This document shows, piece after piece, positions 9,945 through 18,597 of a stretch of DNA of 64,000 bases. Under the pieces are notes generated by a model. It made no database searches and was not told the DNA's origin. It worked only from the letters and a program-made list of their open reading frames with translations. The stretch is taken from contig CAWKDZ010000003.1 of NCBI GenBank assembly GCA_963848525.1, forward strand, positions 62,001 to 126,000, written 5' to 3'. The position numbers and the translations under genes are program-made. Source of the stretch: JACCTU01 sp963848525. Lineage in GTDB: Bacteria; Actinomycetota; Thermoleophilia; Gaiellales; Gaiellaceae. Position 1 is the stretch's first letter, and each line of letters starts with the position of its first letter.

Positions 9945-10116
9945 TCTAGGAGGGTTTGGCGAAATACCGGCTGTGCCGCCAGGCCGCGCTGCTCGCCCCC
10001 AGGCCGCGTCCTCAGTCGCGCCCGTATCACTACGGATACGAACGCTCCCTGCGTCCTTGCCTGGGAACGAGCATCGCACCCTGGCAACGAGCGCTATTCC
10101 GCCAAACCCTCCTAGA
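9945..10116. repeat. 172-bp near-perfect inverted repeat element with 17-bp identical ends
   Basis: The ends are perfect inverted repeats: TCTAGGAGGGTTTGGCG at 9945-9961 and its complement at 10100-10116. The interior continues as two imperfect complementary arms of about 70 bases, sharing GCGAAATA/GCGGAATA, CCAGG, TGCTCG and CCCAGG blocks. They meet at a small loop flanked by GTATC and GATAC (about 10024-10039). It fills the gap between two convergent genes and its right end overlaps the CBS gene stop. It could be a MITE-like element, a structured RNA or a two-way terminator. No transposase is present. Confidence 0.75.
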
Positions 10117-10492
10117 CCCCGCGCGGGGCCTCGTCGTCCGCACCGCCGAGCAGGTCGCGGATCGAGAGCATCCCGACCACGCGCCCCGCCTCGACGACCG
10201 GCACGTGCCGGAAGCCGCCGTGCAGCATCACGAGCTTCGCTTGCGCGAGTGACTCGTCCGGCTCGACCGTCTCGGGAGTCCGCGTCATCACGTCCTCCAC
10301 ACGCGCGTTCGGGTCGCCGGCCGCGAACACGCGCAGGACGTCGCGCTCCGTGACGATGCCGACGAGCCGTTCGCCCTCGAGCACGACGATCGAGCCGACG
10401 CTGCGCTCGACCATGCGCTGCGTCGCCTCGCGGAGCGTGGCGCCCGGCTCGGTCACGAGCACGTCGCGCGACATCCGGTCGGCGACGGTCAC
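10112..10492 (-). CDS. Two-CBS-domain protein
   Basis: A 126-residue stand-alone pair of CBS domains, a fold that binds adenosine nucleotides and often regulates enzymes or transporters. The first is VADRMSRDVLVTEPGATLREA...GIVTERDVLRVF; the second is VEDVMTRTPETVEPDESLAQA...GMLSIRDLLGG. GTG at 10492 overlaps the upstream aldehyde dehydrogenase stop by 4 bases, so it is the last gene of the leftward ADH-ALDH-CBS operon. Its stop codon (10112-10114) lies inside the terminal repeat of the palindromic element, so the C-terminus may have been set by that insertion. The regulated partner is unknown. Confidence 0.85.
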   Translation of the reverse strand: MTVADRMSRDVLVTEPGATLREATQRMVERSVGSIVVLEGERLVGIVTERDVLRVFAAGDPNARVEDVMTRTPETVEPDESLAQAKLVMLHGGFRHVPVVEAGRVVGMLSIRDLLGGADDEAPRGV

Positions 10493-11944
10493 AGCCCGAA
10501 GACCACCGTCTTCGACTCGCTGAACGTCTCGAACGCGTTGCCGCCGCCGACGCGGCCGAGGCCGGACGACGAACCGGAGCGCCCGCCGAAGGGCAGGTGG
10601 CTCTCCCAGTAGTTCGTCGACTCGTTGACGTTGACCCAGCCGGCCCGCACGCTCTCGGCGAAGCGTAGGCCGCGCGCGAGGTCGCGCGTCCAGACCGCGG
10701 TCAGCAGGCCGTACGGGGACGCGTTCGCGATCTGGAGCGCCTCCTCGTCGGAGCGGATCGTCGCGATCGGGACGACGGGGCCGAACGTCTCCTCGCGCGC
10801 GACCTCCATCTCGTCCGTGACACCGTCGAGGACGGTCGGCTGCCAGTAGAGGTCCGTCGGGAACCCCGAGGCGCGCGAGCCGCCGGCCACGACGTCCGCG
10901 CCGCGCTCGACCGCGTCGGCGACGTGGCGGTCCATCTTCTCGGCGTTGCGCTCGTTGTTGATCGGGCCCATTGTCGTCGCGCTCGTCGAAGGGATCGCCG
11001 AGCCGCACGTCGCGGGCAACGACGTCGCGCAGCCGCTCGACGAACTCGTCGTGGACCGCCTCGTGGACGAGGAAGAGCTCCCCGGCGGTGCAGCTCTGGC
11101 CGGCGCAGAGGAAGGCCGCGGCGATGCTCGCCTCGGCCGCGGCGGCGACGTCGGCGTCGTCGAGCACGACCATCGGCCCGTTCCCGCCGAGCTCGAGCAG
11201 CGCCGCCTTCCCGGCCGCCCGCGCCGCGACCTGCTCGCCCGTCGACGTCGAGCCGATGAACGCGACCGCGTGCGTCCCGCGGCTGCCCGCGAGCTCGTCG
11301 CCGACCGTCGAGCCCGGCCCGGTGACCATGTTGAAGACGCCGGCCGGCAGCCCCGCGTCGACCACGCACTCCGCCAGCTTCACGGAGCACACGGCCGTGG
11401 TCGAGGCAGGCGACCAGACGACGGCGTTGCCCGCCGCGAGCGCGGGTGCGACGAGCTCCGACGGCATCGTGTACGGCCAGTTCCACGGCGTGATCACGCC
11501 GACGACCCCCCGCGGCACGCGGTAGACGAGCACGCGCTTCGACGAGTCGACCGACGCCGGCATCGACCCGGCGAGCCGCCTCGCGTCGGCCGCGGCCATC
11601 CGCCAGTACTCGACGAGCTCGTCGACCTCGCCGAAGGCCTCCGCGTGCAGCGGCTTGCCCTGGTCGAGCGTCAGCGTCCGCGCGAGCTCCTCACGGCGCT
11701 CGACGATCAGCTCGGCCACGCGCTCGAGCGCGTGCGCCCGCTCGAACGGCGAGCGTGCTGCCCACTCGCGCCAGGCGGCGTTCGCCGCGGCGATCGCTCT
11801 CGCCGCGTCCTCGCGCGTGCCCTTGGGGACGCTGCCGATCGTCTCTCCGGTCGCGGGGCTCGTCGCCTCGATCCGCGCGCCCGACTCCGACTCGACCCAC
11901 TCGCCGGCGACGACCATCCCGTAGTCGGTCGTCGCGGTGCTCAA
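10489..11944 (-). CDS. NAD(P)-dependent aldehyde dehydrogenase, betaine-aldehyde type candidate, frameshifted
   Basis: Oxidises an aldehyde to the acid; beside betaine genes, betaine aldehyde to betaine is plausible. Rejoined length is 484 residues. The catalytic Glu (about 251) is in LLELGGNGPMV and the nucleophile Cys (about 285) in CAGQSCTAGE. The usual cofactor-site Lys of the KPSxxTP motif appears replaced by Ser (VVWSPASTT). One extra base at about 10974-10984 breaks the frame: DPFDER, then TMGPINNERNAEKM. The start is TTG at 11944, overlapping the upstream ADH stop; ATG at 11917 is the alternative. It sits between the iron alcohol dehydrogenase and CBS genes in one transcript. Confidence 0.83.
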
Positions 11945-13092
11945 CGCTTCCCCCTCGCGAACGCGTTCCGGTAGATCTCCTCGTAGTCGGAGACCTCGAG
12001 CTCGCGCGGGTTGCCGAGCGTCTGCGGGTCCTCGTGCGCGATCCGGGCGAGCAGCGGGATCTCGGCCTCCGAGAACCCGAGCTCCTCCATCGTCGGAATG
12101 CCGACGTCCTCGGTCATGCGATGGATCGCCTCGACGCCCGCAGCACCGTCGGCTTCGACGCCGAGGGCCTGCGCGATCCGCGCGTAGCGCTCCGGCGCGG
12201 CGACGAGGTTGAACTCGCAAACCGGTCCGAGCACGCGGGCGGTCAGCGCGCCGTGCGGGCAGTCGTGCACGCCGCCCGCCGACTGGCTCATCGCGTGCGC
12301 TGCGCCTGCGCTCTCCGTGCCGTACGACATCCCGCCGAGCAGCGCCGCGTGCGCCATCCTGGTTCGCGCCTCGAGGTTCGAGCCGTCCTCGACCGCGACG
12401 CGCAGCCAGCGCCCGACGAGCTCGATCGCCTGGAGCGCGACGGCGTCGTTGAAGGGCTGGTGGTAGTCGCAGGTGAAGCACTCGATCCCGTGCGAGAGCG
12501 CGTCCATGCCGGTCGCGGCCGTCACCGCCGCGGGCAGGCCGAGCGTCAGCTCGGGATCGAGCAGCGCGACGTGTGCGCCGATCAGCGGGCTGCCGCCGAC
12601 GTTGAACTTGATCTGCCGATCGTGATCGGTGATCACCGACCAAAGCGTGACCTCGCTGCCCGTCCCGGCCGTCGTCGGGATCGCGACCAGCGGCGGGATC
12701 CGCTCGGTCAGCGGCGTGCGGCCGTACTCGTACTCGACGATCGAGCCGCCGTGGACGACCTCGACCCCGACCGCCTTCGCCGTGTCGATCGGCGAGCCGC
12801 CGCCGATCGCGACGAGCCCGTCGCAGCCGAGGTCGACGTAGTGGGCGCTCGCGTGGGCAACGAGCTCGACGTCGGGGTTCGGCCGGACGTCGGCGAACGT
12901 GACGGCGTTCGGCAGCTGCTCGAGCGCGCGCGCCGCGAGCCCGGCGTCCTCGACGCCGCGGTCGGTCACGAGCAGCGGGCGGTCGAGGCCCAGCTCGGAG
13001 ACGAGCTCGCCTAGCCGCGAGATCGCCCCGGGACCGTGCACGATCCGCGTCGGCAGCTCGACGCTGCGAACCGTCTCGACCTCGACGCTCAC
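11941..13092 (-). CDS. Iron-containing alcohol dehydrogenase
   Basis: A group III Fe/Zn alcohol dehydrogenase of 383 residues. The nucleotide loop is GGGSPIDTAKA and TTAGTGSEVT follows. Metal ligands lie in ATGMDALSHGIECF and the later His pair in GGVHDCPHGALTA. It is the first gene of an ADH-ALDH-CBS operon starting at GTG 13092, back to back with the cyclodeaminase-like gene. In choline use, some bacteria oxidise choline with enzymes of this family, so choline to betaine aldehyde is an attractive but unproven role. Other short alcohols are equally possible. Confidence 0.9.
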   Translation of the reverse strand: MSVEVETVRSVELPTRIVHGPGAISRLGELVSELGLDRPLLVTDRGVEDAGLAARALEQLPNAVTFADVRPNPDVELVAHASAHYVDLGCDGLVAIGGGSPIDTAKAVGVEVVHGGSIVEYEYGRTPLTERIPPLVAIPTTAGTGSEVTLWSVITDHDRQIKFNVGGSPLIGAHVALLDPELTLGLPAAVTAATGMDALSHGIECFTCDYHQPFNDAVALQAIELVGRWLRVAVEDGSNLEARTRMAHAALLGGMSYGTESAGAAHAMSQSAGGVHDCPHGALTARVLGPVCEFNLVAAPERYARIAQALGVEADGAAGVEAIHRMTEDVGIPTMEELGFSEAEIPLLARIAHEDPQTLGNPRELEVSDYEEIYRNAFARGKR

Positions 13093-13116
13093 GGCGGCGA
13101 GCGTATCGTCTGGTCC

Positions 13117-13560
13117 TTGGCGTACGCCAAGCAGGAGATCGGCTCCTTCGCGGCTGCGGTGGGCGAGCGCACGCCGGCACCGGCCAGCGGTTGCGCGATC
13201 GCCGTGTCCGCCGCGCTCGCGGCGGCGCTCGTCGAGCTGACCGCGCGCTTCTCGGACGACGAGGAGACGATCGGTGAGGCGGTGCGACTGCGCATGCGGT
13301 TGCTCGAGCTCGCGGACGAGGACGCCGAGGCCTACGAAGCGTTCATGCACACGCGAAGCGACGAAGCGCGACGCCGAACCATCGAGGTCCCGGCCGAGCT
13401 CGCCGAACGGGCCGCTCGAGTGGCGGACCTCGGCGAGCGGCTCGCGCGCGAGGGCAACCGGCGGCTGGTCGGCGATGCGGACGCGGCCGTCCTGATCGCG
13501 CGCGCCGCCGCCGACGCGGCCGCGCGCCTCGTGGAGATCAACCGCGACGAAGCCGACTAG
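13117..13560 (+). CDS. Formimidoyl/methenyl-THF cyclodeaminase-cyclohydrolase family protein (FTCD_C fold)
   Basis: A short (about 147 residues) all-helical protein starting LAYAKQEIGSFAAAVGERTPAPASGCAIAVSAALAAALVEL. It matches the opening helices and glycine/proline loop of FTCD_C/FchA proteins, which convert formimino-THF or hydrolyse methenyl-THF. Family members are usually 180-210 residues, so this one is trimmed. The start TTG at 13117 is preceded 7 bases upstream by TATCGT (13104-13109), fitting a leaderless mRNA; the ADH start is only 24 bases away on the other strand. Near fhs and two THF-linked demethylases, a methenyl-THF cyclohydrolase role fits. That role is inference. Confidence 0.65.
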   Translation: MAYAKQEIGSFAAAVGERTPAPASGCAIAVSAALAAALVELTARFSDDEETIGEAVRLRMRLLELADEDAEAYEAFMHTRSDEARRRTIEVPAELAERAARVADLGERLAREGNRRLVGDADAAVLIARAAADAAARLVEINRDEAD

Positions 13561-15020
13561 GTCTCGGCGCGCTTCCCGGCGAACAGGCGCCGCAAGGCGG
13601 GGATGTCCTCCTCGCTCGTCAGCACGTGCACCTCGTCGGCCGGCTCGAGCACGTACGAGCCGCGCGGGTGCCGCGCTTCGCCCTCGCGCACGACGAGGCT
13701 GATCCACGTGTCCTCGCCGAGCGGAAGCTCGCGGATAGCGCGCCCGACGACCCGTGAGCCCTCGCCGACGACGAAACTCCGGATCGATTCCGGGCGCGAG
13801 CGCAGGCGGATCGAGTAGTCCCACGGGCTCAGCTCGACGGCCCGCATCGGCACGCGGAGGCGCCGCGCGACGAGCGGGATCGCCGAGCCCTGCACGATCA
13901 CCGAGAACGCGACGACGACGAAGACGATGTTGTAGACGGCGAGCGAGTCGTCGAGGTCGGCGATCAGGACGAACGCGGCCAGGAGAATCGGCACGGCGCC
14001 CTTGAGGCCGCCCCACATGATGAAGAGGCGCTCACCCCAGCGAAGCGGGACGCGCGGGAGCAGCAGCAGCACGGCGATCGGTCGCGCGACGAACGCCGTC
14101 ACCAGGGCGAGCAGGAGCCCCTCGGGCAGGTCGTCGAAGAGGTCGCTCGGCCCGGCGATGGTGAGCCCGAGCGCGATGAACACCGCGATCTCGGCGAGGC
14201 TCGCGAGCGCCGTGTGGAAGCGCTCGATCTCGGTCTTGTACGGCGCGTGCACGTCGGCGATCAGCAGGCCCGCGATGAAGACCGCGAGGAAGCCCGAGCC
14301 GTGGAAAATCGACGCGAGGCCGTACGCGAACCCGGCCGCGATCAGGACGCGGATCGGGTACAGGCCCTCGCGCGGCAGCGCGAGCTGGATCACGCGCGCG
14401 AGCACGAGGCCGGCTGCGACACCGACGGCGAGCCCGACGACCATCTGGAACGCGAACTCTTCGGCGATGTCCCAGAGCGAGCCATCGTCGGCCTGCGCGA
14501 ACTCGATGATCCCGATCATCAGCGCGATCCCGACCGGATCATTGACGCCGGACTCGCCCTCGAGGATCGTGCCGCTGCGCCCGCCGACCTCGCGGTTGCC
14601 GAGCACCGAGAACATCACGGCGGGGTCGGTCGGGGCGAGGGCGGCGCCGATCAGCCACGACGTCGTCCACGAGAAGTCGAGGAGGTAGTGCGCCGCGACC
14701 GCGACGACCGCCGCGGTCACGAACGTGCCGACGATCCCGAGCGCCGCGATCGGGACGGCGGAGCCGCGGAAGCGGCGCCAGCCGACGTGGATGCCGCCGT
14801 CGAGCAGGATGATGATCAGCGCGACGACGCCGATCCGCTCGACTGTGACGATCTTGATCCCGAGCTCCGGCGCGAGGTCGGAGGCGACCGCGGCCGTGAG
14901 CAGCAGCAGCGCCGGCGCCGGGATCGGCACCCAGCGCGTGACGAAGAACGCCGCCAACGCGATCAACAGGGCGACGGAGACGATCAGGACGTCGGTGTTG
15001 AACTCCTCGACGACGTTCAC
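13557..15020 (-). CDS. CPA1-type Na+(K+)/H+ antiporter with C-terminal TrkA_C domain (NhaP2-like)
   Basis: A membrane antiporter exchanging K+ or Na+ for protons. The 487 residues hold about 12 hydrophobic segments. The ion-site region is LIGAALAPTDPAVMFSVLG followed by GILEGESGVNDPVGIALM-type sequence (ESGVNDP). Residues from about 385 on form a soluble TrkA_C-like domain (ELPLGEDTWISLVVREGE...PADEVHVLTSEED), typical of NhaP2. The start is GTG at 15020. Its stop shares CTAG with the convergent cyclodeaminase-like gene. Osmotic adjustment beside betaine transport is suggestive but may be chance. Confidence 0.9.
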   Translation of the reverse strand: MNVVEEFNTDVLIVSVALLIALAAFFVTRWVPIPAPALLLLTAAVASDLAPELGIKIVTVERIGVVALIIILLDGGIHVGWRRFRGSAVPIAALGIVGTFVTAAVVAVAAHYLLDFSWTTSWLIGAALAPTDPAVMFSVLGNREVGGRSGTILEGESGVNDPVGIALMIGIIEFAQADDGSLWDIAEEFAFQMVVGLAVGVAAGLVLARVIQLALPREGLYPIRVLIAAGFAYGLASIFHGSGFLAVFIAGLLIADVHAPYKTEIERFHTALASLAEIAVFIALGLTIAGPSDLFDDLPEGLLLALVTAFVARPIAVLLLLPRVPLRWGERLFIMWGGLKGAVPILLAAFVLIADLDDSLAVYNIVFVVVAFSVIVQGSAIPLVARRLRVPMRAVELSPWDYSIRLRSRPESIRSFVVGEGSRVVGRAIRELPLGEDTWISLVVREGEARHPRGSYVLEPADEVHVLTSEEDIPALRRLFAGKRAET

Positions 15021-15072
15021 GCGCGCGAGTATCGCGGCTAAACAGCCACTCTCGTCGTCTTAGATAGGAGCG

Positions 15073-15882
15073 ATGCGGACAGCGCTCGTCGGTTCCGCCC
15101 TCTTCGCGCTCCTCGTCCTCGCGGCCGTGGGGAGCGCCGACGAGCGCTGGGGCGGAGGCGTCGAGGAGCGCGGGGTTCCGACCGGATTGATCGACTACTC
15201 GTTCACGATCCTCGTGCTCCTGTTCGTTGCGCTGCTCGTCGTGATCGTCGACGCGCTGCGCGACCGCGGGAACTTGCCCAAGCTGCCCGAGCGCAGCGGC
15301 GTCCACCCGCTCGTCAGCTTCCTGCTCGTGCTCGCCGCGCTCGCGGCGTACGGCGCGCTGACGGACCGCGACTTTGGCGGCGATTCGGAGGCAGCGGAGG
15401 GCGGCGCCCAGCAGCGGGACGGCCGGGCGTCGAGCCGCGGCGGAGGCGAGGAGCAAGGCATCGAGTTCCAGTGGTGGCTCGCGATCACGGTCGGCGTGCT
15501 CCTGGCCGGGTACCTCCTCTACCGCCGCAAGCGTCGCCAGCACGCCCGGCCGACTGCCGCCGAGGAGCTCGAGGCGGTCCTGACCGAGACACTCGACGAG
15601 CTCGAGCTCGATCCGGACCCGCGGCGCGCAGTGATCCAGGCGTACGTGCGCATGGAGTCGGTGCTCGCGGCCCACGGGCACGGCCGGCTCCCGCACGAGG
15701 CGCCGCTCGAGTACCTCGCACGGGTGCTGCGCGACCTCGACGTCCGCGCGGACGCGGCCCACGCTCTGACCGAGCTGTTCGAGCGCGCGCGCTTCAGCAC
15801 GCACGAGATCGACCTGGCGATGCGCGCGGAGGCGGTCGCGTCCCTCGAGGCCGTGCGCGACGACCTGCGGGCCGCGGCGTGA
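15073..15882 (+). CDS. DUF4129-domain membrane protein
   Basis: A 269-residue protein with an N-terminal signal/anchor, further membrane segments near residues 40-60, 80-95 and 140-155, and a soluble C-terminal DUF4129-like domain (VIQAYVRMESVLAAHGHGRLPHEAPLEYLARVL). DUF4129 proteins accompany MoxR-DUF58-transglutaminase operons and may act on the envelope. It opens this five-gene operon. The ATG at 15073 has a weak ribosome site (TAGGAG). Its stop overlaps the next GTG by 4 bases. No catalytic motif is visible, so function is unknown. Confidence 0.8.
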   Translation: MRTALVGSALFALLVLAAVGSADERWGGGVEERGVPTGLIDYSFTILVLLFVALLVVIVDALRDRGNLPKLPERSGVHPLVSFLLVLAALAAYGALTDRDFGGDSEAAEGGAQQRDGRASSRGGGEEQGIEFQWWLAITVGVLLAGYLLYRRKRRQHARPTAAEELEAVLTETLDELELDPDPRRAVIQAYVRMESVLAAHGHGRLPHEAPLEYLARVLRDLDVRADAAHALTELFERARFSTHEIDLAMRAEAVASLEAVRDDLRAAA

Positions 15883-16388
15883 GGAGCGTCCTCCTTCGCC
15901 GCGTGCCGCTCGCGTTCTTCTTGACGATCGGGCTCGGAGTCACGCTCGCGCTCGTGCCGGTCGACCGCGAGCTCGTGCTCCGCATCTACGCGCTCGTCCT
16001 CGGCGCGCTCGCGCTCGCGACGATGTCCGCGGCAACGGCGTTCGCCGCGCGGCGGACGCGCTCGCCGTTCGCGGAGGCGCTGCGGCGGCGACCCGAGCGC
16101 CAGACGCGACCCGAGGCGCTGGAGCGGCTCGAGCGTCATGTCGTGCTGGGCTCGCAGGATGCGTCCGACTTCCACTTCCGGCTCCGCCCGTCGCTCGTCG
16201 AGGCGGCGGACGCGGCGGTCTGGCGGCATTACGGGCTCCCGCTCGAGCGCGCGGAGAGCCACGTCTCGCCCGAGCTGTGGGAGGTCGTCCGGCCCGACCT
16301 GCCCCCGCCTGAGGATCGCCGCGCGCCGGGGCCGAGTCTGAGCCGGATCGAGGCGCTGCTGGACGAGATCGAGAGAATAGGACCGTGA
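15879..16388 (+). CDS. Small two-TM membrane protein in the first MoxR operon
   Basis: A 169-residue hypothetical protein. Two hydrophobic segments (about residues 9-28 and 33-56) form an N-terminal hairpin. A cytoplasmic tail follows, with a basic stretch (RRRPERQTRPEALERLERHV) and a C-terminal proline-rich part (LPPPEDRRAPGPSLSRI). GTG at 15879 overlaps the DUF4129 stop and its own stop overlaps the moxR GTG, so it is an integral operon member. I do not recognise a family. It probably anchors or partners the MoxR/DUF58 machinery. Confidence 0.72.
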   Translation: MRSVLLRRVPLAFFLTIGLGVTLALVPVDRELVLRIYALVLGALALATMSAATAFAARRTRSPFAEALRRRPERQTRPEALERLERHVVLGSQDASDFHFRLRPSLVEAADAAVWRHYGLPLERAESHVSPELWEVVRPDLPPPEDRRAPGPSLSRIEALLDEIERIGP

Positions 16389-17350
16389 CGGTCGACCAGG
16401 TCGGCGAGCAGGCCGAGCGCATCCTCGACGAGGTCGAGAAGGCGGTCGTCGGCAAGCGCGGCGCGCTCGAGACGTGCCTGCTCGGGTTCCTCGCCGACGG
16501 GCACGTGCTGCTGGAGGACTTCCCGGGCCTGGCGAAGACGCTGATCGCGCGCTCGTTCGCGCAGGTCTGCGACATGCGCTTCGCGCGGATCCAGTTCACG
16601 CCCGACCTGATGCCCTCGGACGTCACGGGCTCGTCGATCTACGACCAGCGCGCGGGTGACTTCGACTTCCGTCCGGGCCCGATCTTCGCCAACCTCCTGC
16701 TCGGCGACGAGATCAACCGTGCGCCCCCGAAGACGCAGGCGGCGCTGCTCGAGGCGATGCAGGAGCGGCAGGTGACGATCGAGGGCACGACGCACATGCT
16801 CGAGCGGCCGTTCCTCGTGATCGCGACGCAGAACCCGATCGAGTACGAGGGCACGTACCCGCTCCCCGAGGCGCAGCTCGACCGCTTCCTGATCCGGCTC
16901 GGCGTCGGCTACCCGGAGCGCGAGCAGGAGTGGCGCATGCTCGAGGGACGGATCGCGCGCGCGGAGGACGAGGTCCGGCTCGAGCGCGTCGTCGACCGCG
17001 AGACGCTGCTCGCGATGCAGCGCTCGATCGAGCAGGTCTACGTCGCGGAGTCGATCGGCTACTACATCGTCGATCTCGTCGCGGCGACGCGCGAGAGCGG
17101 CCAGGTCGAGGTGGGGGCGAGCCCGCGCGGGTCGCTCGCGCTGCTGAAGCTCTCGCGCTGCCGCGCCGCGCTCTTCGGCCGCGACTTCGTCACGCCCGAG
17201 GACGTGAAGGCGGTTGCGGTCCCGGCGCTCGCGCACCGCCTGATGCTGCGGCCGGAGCTCTGGGTCCGCCGCGTGCGGCCCGAGGACGTCGTCACGCAGG
17301 CGCTCGACTCGGTGCCGACGCCGGCCGCCGAGGACGTCGCCAGCGCTTGA
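16385..17350 (+). CDS. MoxR-family AAA+ ATPase (first copy)
   Basis: A chaperone-like ATPase thought to mature or insert metal into partner proteins carrying VWA domains. The 321 residues show a modified Walker A, EDFPGLAKT. Walker B is LLLGDEINRAPPKTQAALLEAMQE. Sensor 1 follows in VIATQNPIEYEGTYPLPEAQLDRF. The C-terminal lid holds SPRGSLALLKLSR. GTG at 16385 overlaps the preceding stop, and its stop overlaps the DUF58 TTG. The second MoxR (43977-44978) has the standard EGVPGLAKT. Confidence 0.93.
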   Translation: MTVDQVGEQAERILDEVEKAVVGKRGALETCLLGFLADGHVLLEDFPGLAKTLIARSFAQVCDMRFARIQFTPDLMPSDVTGSSIYDQRAGDFDFRPGPIFANLLLGDEINRAPPKTQAALLEAMQERQVTIEGTTHMLERPFLVIATQNPIEYEGTYPLPEAQLDRFLIRLGVGYPEREQEWRMLEGRIARAEDEVRLERVVDRETLLAMQRSIEQVYVAESIGYYIVDLVAATRESGQVEVGASPRGSLALLKLSRCRAALFGRDFVTPEDVKAVAVPALAHRLMLRPELWVRRVRPEDVVTQALDSVPTPAAEDVASA

Positions 17351-18597
17351 CGCGAGGCGCGACCGCGAAGCTCGCCGGCTACACCGGCGTCGCGGCGCTC
17401 GCGATCTTCCTCGGCCTCGCGCTGCGGCTGCCGGAGCTCGTCGCCCTCGGCGCCCCGTTCGCGCTCGTCACCGCGCTCGGCCTGCTCGGCGAGCAGCGGC
17501 CTGACGTCGACGTCGCCGTCGAGCCCGAGCGCTCCCGCGTGCTCGAGGGCGACGAGTTTGCGCTCCTGGTCGACGTGCGCGCGACGGCGCCGGTCGAGCT
17601 GTACCTGCCCCTGGCGCGCGAGCTCGAGCTCGTCTCCGGCACGAACCCCTTCGCCGTCCGCGGGACCGACGTCGTCACGCTGCGCGTGCGCGCCGCCCGG
17701 TGGGGCGCGTACCTCCCGGGAGACGTGTACGTGCGGGCGTATGACCGCTTTCGTGTCGTCCGCTGGGAGACGCGGCTCGATCGCCGGAAGCCGCTGAAGG
17801 TCTATCCGCAGGCGGAGTACCTGCGCACGCTCGCGCGGCCGATGCGCACGCAGGTCTTCGCCGGCAACCAGGTCGCGCGCGAGAAGGGCGACGGCATCGA
17901 GTTCGCCGACCTGCGGCCGTTCGCCCACGGCGACCTCGTGCGCAGGGTCAACTGGCGGGCGAGCGCGCGCCGCGGGGAGCTCTGGGTGAACGAGTACCAC
18001 CCGGAGCGGAACGCCGACGTCGTCCTCTTCTTCGACGCGTTCGCCGAGGCGAAGCGCGGCGCGACGTCGACCCTCGACCAGGCTGTGCGCGCCGCGGCGG
18101 CGCTCGCCGCGCGCTACCTGCGGGAGAAGGACCGCGTGGGCTTCGTCAGCTTCGGCGGCACGCTCAACTGGCTGCTTCCCGCCACGGGGCTCGCGCAGCT
18201 CTACCGGATCGTCGACTCCGTGCTCGACAGCCGCGTCGTCCTCCACTACGCGTGGCGGAACCTCGACGTCGTGCCGCGGAGGACGCTGCCGCCGCACGCG
18301 CTCGTGCTCGCGATCTCCCCGCTGCTGGACGAGCGCTCGACCGACGCGCTGCTCGACCTGCGCGCGCGCGGCTTCGACCTCGCCGTGATCGAGGTGTCGC
18401 CGCTCGAGTACGCCGGGCCGGGGCCGACGCCGGCCGACGCCCTAGCCCACCGGCTCTGGCGGTTGAAGCGCGAGGCGCAGCGAACGCGGTACGAGCGGGC
18501 GGGCGTTCCCGTGTCCGTCTGGACCGGCGACGCGTCGCTCGCGGGTGCGCTGGAGGAGGTGAGGGCATTCAGGCGTTACGCGCGAAGCGCACGCTGA
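17347..18597 (+). CDS. DUF58 (VWA-like) protein, partner of MoxR (first copy)
   Basis: A 416-residue protein with two N-terminal membrane segments (about residues 8-45) and a beta-rich region. The DUF58 core is GDGIEFADLRPFAHGDLVRRVNWRASARRGELWVNEYHPERNADVV-like sequence, followed by a VWA-type fold (VLFFDAFAEAKR). The usual MIDAS DxSxS looks degraded to DAFAE, so metal binding is doubtful. The start is TTG at 17347, within the MoxR stop (TTGA). DUF58 proteins are MoxR clients in envelope or cofactor-assembly systems; the client pathway here is unknown. Confidence 0.88.
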   Translation: MTRGATAKLAGYTGVAALAIFLGLALRLPELVALGAPFALVTALGLLGEQRPDVDVAVEPERSRVLEGDEFALLVDVRATAPVELYLPLARELELVSGTNPFAVRGTDVVTLRVRAARWGAYLPGDVYVRAYDRFRVVRWETRLDRRKPLKVYPQAEYLRTLARPMRTQVFAGNQVAREKGDGIEFADLRPFAHGDLVRRVNWRASARRGELWVNEYHPERNADVVLFFDAFAEAKRGATSTLDQAVRAAAALAARYLREKDRVGFVSFGGTLNWLLPATGLAQLYRIVDSVLDSRVVLHYAWRNLDVVPRRTLPPHALVLAISPLLDERSTDALLDLRARGFDLAVIEVSPLEYAGPGPTPADALAHRLWRLKREAQRTRYERAGVPVSVWTGDASLAGALEEVRAFRRYARSAR

